The notes under the pieces are model-generated. The model saw only the letters and a program-made list of their open reading frames with translations. It was not told the DNA's origin and made no database searches. The translations under genes and the position numbers were made by a program. A DNA stretch of 64,000 nt from Raphanus sativus (lineage: Eukaryota > Streptophyta > Magnoliopsida > Brassicales > Brassicaceae), in contig NC_079519.1 in assembly GCF_000801105.2 (NCBI RefSeq), positions 15,577,828-15,641,827 of the forward strand, in the 5' to 3' direction. Shown here piece by piece: positions 54,670 to 64,000 of the stretch (positions are counted from its first letter, which is position 1; every line of letters begins with the position of its first letter).

Positions 54670-57457
54670 GGTCCTGGGCGCCGGGCTGCAGGTCGTTAAG
54701 CGAGTGCGGCCGATTCCTCGTGAAACCATCCCAACACTAGTCCAGTCACGTACTTTGCATCCTCGCTCGAAGCCACGTAGTGCAAATTCTTAAAACCGTG
54801 AATCTAAAAACCCTGTTTCATTTCGATCAGAACGATCGGGAAGTTAGGAAAAAAAAAATTTCGGAAGGTCCGGCTAACGAATGGATTGCAATTCATTGTA
54901 TAAAACGAGTACGGTTATTCTAAAACACCAATAAACTTAACTATACGAGGAATTGGGATTCATTCGGAAGACCGATACCATTACCGTACTTCTTCCAAAC
55001 AACTCTTCCGAGCAACTCCCATTGTGAATGTGGTTTATCTCGACTCTGTCCCGACCAGCTCGCCATCCTTCTCAACCAGTTTCGAAAAGATGGAGTGATT
55101 TCTATAAAGCCACTCGAGACTTAAAAATGGTTAACGAAGACTAAACAAAACCAAAACGAAAGCTCATATCCCTCACTGCTAAGACGTTTTCTGACACCTA
55201 AGTTTTTGCTCGTTGCGGACTCTCGACTTTTGTCTATAATCTTACTTTCGAAAAACTACTCAAAACTCCTTCGGATCAATCCTACGGAAACGAGAAAGTT
55301 TATGATTAAGATTAGTCACCAAAATTACGCCTCACCGCAGCTAGGGATTCTGATATTAAAATTCGATAACTTTTTACGAAACACCTTTCGTAAAACAAAA
55401 CTCGACAATATTTCACGAGAAAGATTTTGTACAATTAAACTCGACAACAATTTACGAAATGACTTCCATAAAATTAACCCGGCAGCAGTTGTGAAATAAC
55501 TCTCGAAAAATAAAAACTCGACAGCGCTTTAGGAAACAGCTTTCGTAAGATCAATCTCGGCCATATTTTACGAAACATCATTGATAAAGCCAAACAATAT
55601 CGTATCTGGACAATAACCAGTTCGCTCACAGCCTGACGAACTGAGAGCCTCACTCGAGTGACGCCTTGTCCATTGACCCGTCTTTCCAAAACGCCCCTCT
55701 TTGTCTGCTTCTCCTCCCTTTGGTTCAACGATTTCGTAAAATTCTTTCGATGCATAAAACACAATGTGATTTTACCAGATTCTGCCACGTTGAGTCGAAA
55801 ACATCTATCCATAACGTTTGATAGACTTTTCAACAATATACAAAGGCGCACCTGGTCAATTTGGTAAAACTAGAGATACAAAGAAACGAGGACGAACTGG
55901 GACATTGATATCCCTTCCTCATTCCGATGTTCTCGCCAGAATTTCATCGAAAACCAATTCATATGAAATTCGGTAACTGAATTTTCGAAGTCCTTTGACG
56001 TTGAATCGAAAGTGGCCATTCCTAAACGCATAATAAACTTTCGATAAAGTCAGAAGAAAAGAGGAGAAGAAGAAGGAAGAAGGGGCAATCTCGAATCATC
56101 AATGAGACTAAGGTATGTCTGACTAAAAATTCCGTCAAGGTTTTAATTTTTTGGTAGGAAAGGAACGAAAACGTCTTCAAAACTGCCATAGAATTTAGGG
56201 AACTTTGAACCTAGGTGGATAGTCTAGCAAGCTAAGTCTTAGGCAAATTTTCCAGTCTTGTTCCATTGTTCCTTGACTTTCCAGGTAGAGCATGCAAACC
56301 GATCTAGTCTCTCAAAAAACCGAGAAACGATCGCCACGCATTCTAAGGCACACTCGTCCTGCTTCCTAAATAAAGAAAAACCTTCGAAAGAACGGTTAAC
56401 CCGTTTTCTTTCGTAAAATAAAATAACGGATCCAATTTATATCAGTCGTAGATAATTTTTTCTCCATAAGGTTGCTGATTCCTGCTTTTACTACCCTCGG
56501 CTACGTCCAAGCAGGAAATGACCCTGCAACGAATCCGCACATATTCTACGACGATCCTTTACCAACAACTTCCCTGGCTATACGGCTGCAACTAGCCTCC
56601 ATGCCAATCCAAAACTACTGAGCGACCACCGCTCCAACCGCTTAACGGCTAACGGCTAAACGACAATCCACGATTTGTCGTGAAACGCAAAGTGACTATT
56701 ATGCAAGCAGTTTGTCATATAACCCAGAATCGGAAATCATACGATGAATTCTTCGTAACGAAGTTCAGTCCTAACAACCATATGGTTAACGGAAGATTTA
56801 AACTTATCATCAATCGATTAAGTTCTATACGCCCCATAAAACGCGCCATAAAAAGAAACACTCGTAACAAAGCTCCTAGAGCTATGCGAGTCATTCTTAA
56901 AAATACGCAAAATAAGTCCCTCGAGACGCCAACACTTCACGAAACACAGTGAAGGAAGACGCTATTTCCCTGGAACAAATTTACGTGATCCTTCGGTCCT
57001 AGTTCCTCGATCAAAAATAAAAAAATTCAGTGCCAAAACTGAAACAACAGTTTTTGGCTGCGAACAATCGCAAAACACCTCCAAGCCCGCGAAAATTTCA
57101 AACACGAAATGCGGCACAAGGAAAACTCAACCTTCGGCACTGCGAGACGTCGCTAATGCTCGAAGGATATTTTTTCCTCAAAACATTCCAGATGAAATTC
57201 TCGTCTCAGGAACTCTAAACTTTAACACACCTTCAAAACGGTATCATATCGTTGTTGCTGATCACAACAAACGAACTCTAAAGTCCTAAACAGACAAGCC
57301 ACCTAAGGGTAGGCTTTCTTACATCCGACAAGGATAACATAGCGCGCTATACAAGAAAACCGAAATTTCGTCTAGCGCTTCGTAAAGGAAGTAGCTCGAT
57401 TCGTACCCAGACAAATCATATAAGCCGATAACACTTCGCGGATTTTAAAACGGTACG
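54670..57457 (+). other. Internal non-coding region of element B, continued
   Basis: Continues element B after the solo LTR. From about 55340 to 57457 it is homologous to element A 37560-39580 (shared CTCGACAATATTTCACGAGA-like, GTCATTCTTA and GATTTTAAAACGGTACG text). Only short, overlapping frames occur. It ends at the target site GTACG (57453-57457) of the minus-strand large-LTR element. Confidence 0.7.
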
Positions 57458-60400
57458 TGTAACACCCCCGAACCGTCCTAGACATAAGTCGAACCACTGG
57501 CCAACAATCAAACAAGAACATGACCGACGGAGCGACCAACGCCAAGGGTTGGAGAAAAAAGGCCAACCGGCCAGCCAACAATCAAACAAGAACATGACTG
57601 ACCGTCCAACCCAACACCATGGTCCGGAAGCGCTACGTGACGGACAAGGGACGATCCGGTCAGAGTCACAAAATTTACTCCAAGACTTAGACCAGTTCAT
57701 CCACTAACTCGTCCCACTAACTCAAGGCATAAGGCTTTGCAACCCGTATCTAGAGTTAACGGTTTCCATTAGATCGAAGCCTAAGGCTTTTCAACCCGTA
57801 CCACGACCTAACGTTGTGTTAGACCGGACTAGTCAAATATCAGAGTACTCATGAAGCGCATATAAAACAATAACTTTATTGATTCAAAGAAATATTCATA
57901 CATTGAATAATTCGAGACCGGTCCCGGCCTAACGCCAAAATCGAGTCAACTAACCGCAAATCAAAAATACCGTTTAACAAAAGGCAAGCAAATCTACACC
58001 GGTGGTCCTAACGTCCAGCACCAAGATATCCGATCGTCCTTACTAAAGAAACCTGCAAAAAGGACAATGGAGATGGATGAGTAACCTAATGTTACTCAGC
58101 GAGCTGGCTACCTCTACCCCAACCTAGAACTAACCCAGACAACCCAAAATAACAATCAACATAGCCTTAGCAAGAAATCTAAACTAAGGCTACACAAACT
58201 GTTACTGAGTTAGACATGGCCTCTTGCCATTGCCTAACTTCGAGTAATAGGACCCTGCATGAAAAACAAGTCAACAACCAATCCCCTAGTTGACCATATA
58301 TACGCCTGAGTTCAATACTCGTGTAGTGTTAGACACCTAGACTATATAAATATCATCAATCGGTCGACCATCAATCAGACAAGAACATGATCGGCCAACC
58401 AATGATACCACATAGCTTTAATATCCACCACCCTTCACAAGCAATCCTTCAGGCATATACATGCCAACATCAGGCCTACACTAAACAATATCCAATCAAC
58501 AATCACAACTACTATCTAATAAACCAGTTACTAAAGTAGACTTGGCCTCCTGCCATGATCTAACTTCAAGTAACAGGAACCTGCAAGCAAATCAATCAAC
58601 CACAATCACAATAACCAGAAAAAGATACTATTACTACGACTCGATCTAATACGTAACACCGTATATCGGTGCTACACTAAGTTGAGGGTTTCACAACCCT
58701 CTACGACACTCTAATAAAACACAACCCTCTAACCCGGGAAATGGTGATTTCGTGTTCATCCCCAATATCGGCAACATCCTAACTTCCTACCACAAAGGCC
58801 AGAAGAGAGGAACATTCAACCGACCGCGGCCCACAGTCCTTCGGGTCACCGCGCGACAGCCCACAGTCCTTCGGGTCACTGTCACATTACACCGTCGTGT
58901 AATCACTCAGCCATAGGCCATGATCCCTTATCTCTGAGTCTTCCCGATCCAGCGAATAAGGGGTTTCCTTAAACCCGCTAAATACAAGGCAGCGAGGAAA
59001 CACTAATCAACCTTAAACAAGCCTAGTATGGGCGGGTTACGCACATACTGTCGGCATACACACAATCCTATCCTAGACTCTAGACACTAACAACTAGTAC
59101 CAGTAATCCGGCATATATGGCCTAAGACTACTAATACCATCATCTAAAATACTAAACAACAATATCAACAATAAACAACTCAAGCAGTTAGTCACTCCCT
59201 TACCAAGAGCTGACTAACCTCAATCAACAAGATTAAATAAACAAGCAATCAACTCAATCAAACCGTTACCCAGATAGTTAAACCTCCTGCTATGAAACTA
59301 TCTTTAAAGATAACGGGAACCTGCACTCAACCAAATAACCAAGCAAAAATAGAAAACATGATGCACCCTAGTCCTAGTCCTAGTCAGGTTATTAACTCAG
59401 TCTTAATTCCATTCATCTCAACTTAGCCCGTGCCAAGCTGAGTCCAATTCATAAAATAACCCTAAGGACTCTACCATGCAATAGTGTGATCTAATCTAAT
59501 CTATATGCAGACTCGATCTACCCTAAATTTCAAATGGAATTCAAACAAACCAATTCAGAAAACTATCCTAAATTCCAAGTGGAATTCAAACAAGCCAACT
59601 CACAGTGTTTTTTGCCGATAAGCAGCTGGTTGATCGGAGAGGACTTTGCCAAAACCCAACCTCTACATCTTGAATGGACTGGACTGGACTGATCTTTAGT
59701 TGGACAGAACCTCCCATGATACTGGTCTGGACAGAACTCAACTCGAGCAGAACCTCCCCTAGCTGCTGGACGATTTCTTCGGACTTTCGGCAAAGTATCG
59801 AGCTTCAAATCTTCGACTGAACTGAACCCATGGATCTGAACTGACCTTGGACAGCACCTCCACTTGATCACCAGAGAATATAACTTGCTTAGACGAATTG
59901 ATTTGGACAGAGCCTTCCCTAGCTGCTGGATAATATTTCAGAACTTCTCGGCAGGGTTTCGGACCTCGAAAATGCTCTAGAACTCTTAAAACAACTTGAA
60001 ACCTCTTGCTTTCTTTTTCTACTTTCTCTCTCTCTATAGCTTTGTTTTGAACTGACTTTGGGTATGTGTGGATGAATTAAATGGGCAGGGGTCGTGGGTT
60101 ATTTATAGTATACACCAACCAGTAAGGTTTCACCACCCAAGTGCCCGTGTGTCGTCTCGCATGCTTCCGGTTCCATGCGTCGCGACACACGGGTGTTCAA
60201 ATGTCGAAAGGCATGCTTCCTTTCCATGCCAGATGACAGCACCACGTCCAGATGTCCCTCAGCATGCCTGGAGCTCATGCGTCGCGACACACGATCCTCT
60301 GCGTGTCGATCAGCATGCGCAGGTTGCAGATACAGCGACATGTCGTGCTTCTGGGTGTCAAGCTGCATGTTCTGCTCCCATTCACGGCGGCACCTCGTGA

Positions 60401-61181
60401 TTGTGTAGACAGATAGGTCATCAGATGATTGACACCATGTCCTGATCCCTTGAATTGAGACACCTCGACCTTCTCGGTCGATTTGTGCGGTTTCGGCTCT
60501 TCTGGTGAATTTTCGACCCGCGATCAATCCTGAATATTTTTCCGCTCCCGTTCTGATGCTCTGAATAATTTTAATAAACTCCATAGGAACCCTGATCTTG
60601 AATAAAAATATTTCTCGAGCCTCCGGCCTCCCCGAGAAATTCCGCAATACCAAAATTAGGGTTTTCGGCCAACTTCGGGTTTTCCCGTCGTGCTTGCTTT
60701 CCGTCATGCTTGCTTCCCGTCATGCTTAATTCCCGTCCTGCTTCCAACTTATAATGTCTCCAGAATAATATTTTACTGATATGAAGATTTTCCGAGAAAA
60801 CTTCGTGATGAAGAAACGTCGGTCTTCAAAAACGTCGAGCTTCTAAACCGTCGTGCTTCCAAAAATGTGATGCTTCCAAAACGACCGTCTGATCAATCCA
60901 AGTCACTCCTAAAAATGGTAGAGCAGCTTATCTGACTCCTGGTTCACTCACGATCAATTCTTCAACCATCTCGTACTTTGAAACTTCTCGATCCATCGTT
61001 GTCGCCTGCGATTCGACCACCAAGTTGATGCTCGACCAATCTTCTATTTTCTCTGAACCATGTTAAGTTTGAAATGATCAAAACTCAACATTCCTCCTCA
61101 TCCTTTGATTCCCAATAGCTTGGCTCCAAACTCTGACTTTGTCGATCTCGACCATTTTACCCCAAAGGGCGGGTTATTACA
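57458..61181 (-). repeat. 3' LTR of the large-LTR element (3724 bp)
   Basis: Plus-strand ends TGTAACACCCCCG and GCGGGTTATTACA. It matches the solo LTR 46816-50585 in reverse complement, including TATA box, stem-loops A to C and the CATGC-rich block (60150-60370). Frames here (for example 60099-60707) mirror frames in the solo LTR and show no domain. Confidence 0.88.
60100..60107 (-). promoter_or_regulatory. TATA box of the 3' LTR
   Basis: Minus-strand TATAAATA, same context (GTATACTATAAATA) as 47899-47906. Confidence 0.6.
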
Positions 61182-61198
61182 TTCTCCCCCCCTAATAG
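61182..61198 (-). promoter_or_regulatory. Polypurine tract
   Basis: Minus strand CTATTAGGGGGGGAGAA directly before the 3' LTR. It primes second-strand synthesis and fixes the element's orientation. Confidence 0.85.
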
Positions 61199-61922
61199 AA
61201 TTCGTCCTCGAATTCTTAAGTGTGTAGCTGCTCAACTTCACGACATGCTCTCCCTGAATGACAATATCTCATTGGATCACTTCGTCTTGCGGCCTTGATC
61301 ACTTGATGTGCTTCTTTGTCGATTCACCCTTGGAATGTCTCTTTCGGTTTCTATGGTCTCCATACTCGTCTCTGTCTCTCTTCATATTGCTTTGCCTCTG
61401 CCATAGCACTGATTTCCCATGATACCATCCTTGTGTCTGACTACTCAATCCTTTCTCGATCTTCCTTTACCCAGATACTGCTGAAATCCTTTCCAAATGA
61501 AGTCTCGCTTCTTTCCATCTGTCCAGTCTATACCACTGTCCAGTCCTCTGAACCATATTCACTCTATCTCTTCAGCTTTGGGTTTTTGGCCTTGAACTCC
61601 TTTCATTTTAAGGTTTTCACCATTAAAGTGCCGATCAACGAACACACTTACAAGCTGCAACTAAAAGAACACTCACACGCAAGTTAGTCAACAACTAACC
61701 CAACGAAAACTAACCACAACCTAACCGCAAAGCTAACCAACAACCTAGCAATTCTAACAAAGAACCTAACATATTCTAGACTCCACTATCTAATCCTAAT
61801 TCCTAAAACAATAAATCCTATTGCTGGACGTGACCGGTTTCCTAATGCCTTTTGTGACTCATTTGACTCGATAAAATATTTGAAAACCGATTAAATCATG
61901 AGTTCCGGAAGCATGGACGTAA
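61199..61922 (-). other. Non-coding interior of the large-LTR element
   Basis: No gag or pol motif in any frame. A plus-strand frame at 61316-61687 runs against the element and is Ser/Leu/Phe-rich with no recognised domain. The interior keeps only the cis signals at its two ends. Confidence 0.7.
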
Positions 61923-61938
61923 CCATGCTCTGATACCA
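61923..61938 (-). promoter_or_regulatory. Primer-binding site (initiator Met tRNA)
   Basis: Minus strand TGGTATCAGAGCATGG; the first 12 bases match the usual plant site exactly. It lies four bases from the end of the 5' LTR. Confidence 0.85.
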
Positions 61939-61942
61939 CCAC

Positions 61943-64000
61943 TGTAACACCCCCTAACCGTCCTAGACATAAGTAGAACCACCGGCCAACAATCAAACAA
62001 GAACATGACCGACGGAGCGACCAACGCCAAGGGTTGGAGATGAAAGGCCAACCGGCCATCCAACAATCAAACAAGAACATGACTGACCATCCAACCCAAC
62101 ACCATGGTCCGGAAGCGCTACGTGACGGGCTAGGGACGATCCGGTCAGAGTCACAAAATTTACTCCAAGACTTAGACCAGTTCATCCACTAACTCTTTCC
62201 CGCTAACTCAAGGCATAAGGCTTTGCAACCCGTATCTAGAGTTAACGGTTTCCATTAGATCGAAGCCTAAGGCTTTTCAACCCATACCACGACCTAACGT
62301 TGTGTTAGACCGGACTAGTCAAATATCAGAGTACTCATGAAGCGCATATAAAACAATAACTTTATTGATTCAAAGAAATATTCATACATTGAATAATTCG
62401 AGACCGGTCCCGGCCTAACGCCAAAATCGAGTCAACTAAACGCAAATCAAAAATACCGTTTAACAAAAGGCAAGCAAATCTACACCGGTGGTCCTAACGT
62501 CCAGCACCAAGCTATCCGATCGTCCTTACTAAAGAAACCTGCAAAAAGGACAACGGAGATGGATGAGTAACCTAATGTTACTCAGCGAGCTGGCTACCTC
62601 TACCCCAACCTAGAACTAACCCAGACAACCCAAAATAACAATCAACATAGCCTTAGCAAGAAATCTAAACTAAGGCTACACAAACTGTTACTGAGTTAGA
62701 CATGGCCTCCTGCCATTGCCTAACTTCGAGTAATAGGTCCATGCATGAAAAACAAGTCAACAACCAATCCCCTAGTTGACCATATATACGCCTGAGTTCA
62801 ATACTCGTGTAGTGTTAGACACCTAGACTATATAAATATCATCAATCGGTCGACTAACAATCAGACAAGAACATGATCGGCCAACCAATGATACCACATA
62901 GCTTTAATATCCACCACCCTTCACAAGCAATCCTTCAGGCATATACATGCCAACATCAGGCCTACACTAAACAATATCCAATCAACAATCACAACTACTA
63001 TCTAATAAACCAGTTACTAAGTTAGACTTGGCCTCCTGCCATGATCTAATTTCAAGTAACAGGAACCTGCAAGCAAATCAATCAACCACAATCACAATAA
63101 CCAGAAAAAGATACTATTACTACGACTCGATCTAATACGTAACACCATATATCGATGCTACACTAAGTTGAGGGTTCCACAACCCTCTACGACACTCTAA
63201 TAAAACACAACCCTCTAACCCGAGAAATGGTGATTTCGTGTTCATCCCAAATATCGGCAACATCCTAACTTCCTACCACAAAGGCCAGAAGAGAGGAACA
63301 TTCAATCGACCGCGGCCCACAGTCCTTCGGGTCACCGCGCGACAGCCCACAGTCCTTCGGGTCACTGTCACATTACACCGTCGTGTAATCACTCAGCCAT
63401 AGGCCATGATCCCGTATCTCTGAGTCTTCCCGATCCAGCGAATAAGGGGTTTCCTTAAACCCGCTAAATACGAGGCAGCGAGGAAACACTAATCAACCCT
63501 AAACAAGCCTAGTATGGGCGGGTTACGCACATACTGTCGGCATACACACAATCCTATCCTAGACTCTAGACACTAACAACTAGTACTAGTAATCCGGCAT
63601 ATATGGCCTAAGACTACTAATACCATCATCTAAAATACTAAACAACAATATCAACAATAAACAACTTAAGCGGTTAGTCACTCCCTTACCAAGAGCTGAC
63701 TAACCTCAATCAACAAGATTAAATAAACAAGCAATCAACTCAATCAAACCGTTACCCAGATAGTCAAGCCTTCGGACTTTCGGCAGAGTATCGAGCTTCA
63801 AATCTTCGACTCAACTGAACCCATGGATCTGAACTGACCTTGGACAGCACCTCCACTTGATCACCAAAGAATATGACTTGCTTGGACGAATTGATTTGGA
63901 CAGAGCCTTTCCTAGCTGCTGGATAAAACTTCAGAACTTCCCGGCAGGGTTTCGGACCTCGAAAATGCTCTAGAACTCTCAAAACAACTCGAAACCTCTT
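61943..64000 (-). repeat. 5' LTR of the large-LTR element, incomplete at window edge
   Basis: Matches 57458 onward of the 3' LTR until about 63770, where it jumps to the equivalent of 59777. About 490 bases (3' LTR 59286-59776) are missing, removing most of stem-loop A and the sequence upstream of it. The frame at 63982-63764 spans this junction and is not a gene. Confidence 0.85.

Larger units (their letters stand above)
48581..54699 (+). repeat. Tandem triplication, unit 2040 bp
   Basis: GTTGAGATGAAAGG starts units at 48581, 50621 and 52661; the third ends at 54699 (2039 bp, one C lost near 53873). Each unit is the 3' part of the LTR from 48581 to its end plus 35-36 bases of flank (target duplication GTCAC, then GGTCCTGGGCGCCGGGCTGC and a few more). 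Units differ by only a few bases. The join GTTAA/GTTGAG uses TAAG shared by the LTR (GGCTAAGTTG) and the flank (GTCGTTAAGCG). Confidence 0.93.
43828..57457 (+). mobile_element. Element B: Ty3-like element related to A, split twice
   Basis: Begins with LTR TGTTGGGGTC at 43828 after GTCAG (43823-43827), which should recur after its 3' LTR outside the window. Pieces: 43828-46815, 54665-57457, and an unseen remainder beyond 64000. The LTR end, primer site and part of the interior match element A. It is interrupted by a solo LTR (46816-54664) and by a minus-strand large-LTR element (57458 onward). No pol gene is seen in the visible parts. Confidence 0.8.
57458..64000 (-). mobile_element. Large-LTR non-autonomous retrotransposon, minus strand (continues past the window)
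   Basis: On the minus strand: 5' LTR (64000 or beyond to 61943), primer-binding site (61938-61923), a 761-bp interior without genes, polypurine tract (61198-61182) and 3' LTR (61181-57458, 3724 bp). GTACG (57453-57457) is the left target duplication; the right one is outside. Long LTRs around a tiny non-coding interior fit the class called LARD. Same LTR family as the solo LTR at 46816. Confidence 0.88.

Noticed and set aside
49394..54793. Small proteins repeated three times (87, 84 and 95-123 codons)
   Set aside because: They recur because the DNA is triplicated, lie on both strands, and show no domain.
61316..61687. 123-codon plus-strand frame in the interior of the large-LTR element
   Set aside because: Opposite to the direction of the element and without any gag or pol motif.
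1..64000. CRISPR arrays, bacterial operons, rRNA and tRNA genes
   Set aside because: No regularly spaced short repeats with unique spacers, no rRNA or tRNA cloverleaf recognised; the tandem repeats present are plant satellites and element repeats.

Overview
The window is plant nuclear DNA, almost certainly pericentromeric heterochromatin of a Brassicaceae genome, most likely Brassica or a close relative such as Raphanus. The evidence is Athila-type Ty3 elements, a HindIII satellite of 176-177 bp period that looks like the Brassica centromeric repeat CentBr, other plant transposon families (hAT, PIF/Harbinger, a Helitron-like segment), and only one convincing host gene. Everything was read by eye; no alignment or database search was run.

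Layout, 1-23 kb: a DUF1985 pseudogene (1-814); an inverted-repeat element with telomere-like interior (2111-2838); a LINE-type DUF4283/zinc-knuckle pseudogene (3785-4560); the 3' internal piece of an Athila element (4676-5905); a truncated minus-strand LTR retrotransposon with one LTR, primer-binding site and gag remnant (5906-7418); an intact secreted leucine-rich-repeat gene (7771-8946, minus); a degenerate short-unit repeat and a 512-bp duplication, one copy of which carries a non-autonomous hAT element with an 8-bp target duplication (11272-11959); a solo Athila LTR with a 5-bp target duplication (13217-14568); a decayed PIF/Harbinger element (about 15060-20951) interrupted by a Helitron-like segment; a Tourist-like MITE (20955-21131); and eight satellite monomers (21907-23297).

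Layout, 23-64 kb: a nest of insertions. A plus-strand Athila (5' LTR from 23298, internal region to 32980) carries a 3.55-kb hAT transposon in its LTR (23416-26966, target duplication GGAAGAAA). It is cut at 32981 by a minus-strand Athila. The 3' LTR of that second Athila is split by a full-length 8.74-kb Ty3-like element, here called A (33521-42258, duplication GTTAG). A has nearly identical 1.82-kb LTRs but almost no coding capacity. The internal region of the second Athila is split at 43828 by a related element B. B is split in turn by a 3.77-kb solo LTR whose 3' half is tandemly triplicated (46816-54664, duplication GTCAC), and by a minus-strand element of the same LTR family (57458 to beyond 64000) with 3.7-kb LTRs around a 761-bp non-coding interior.

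How the parts work together: there are no operons or pathways. The units that could act are the LRR gene, a spliced hAT transposase that appears damaged, and LTR promoters. Elements A, B and the large-LTR family have recognisable priming signals but no complete gag-pol, so they must depend on enzymes supplied by other elements. The most unusual signal is in the large LTR: three stem-loops share one purine-rich loop, and their stems differ in sequence yet still pair.
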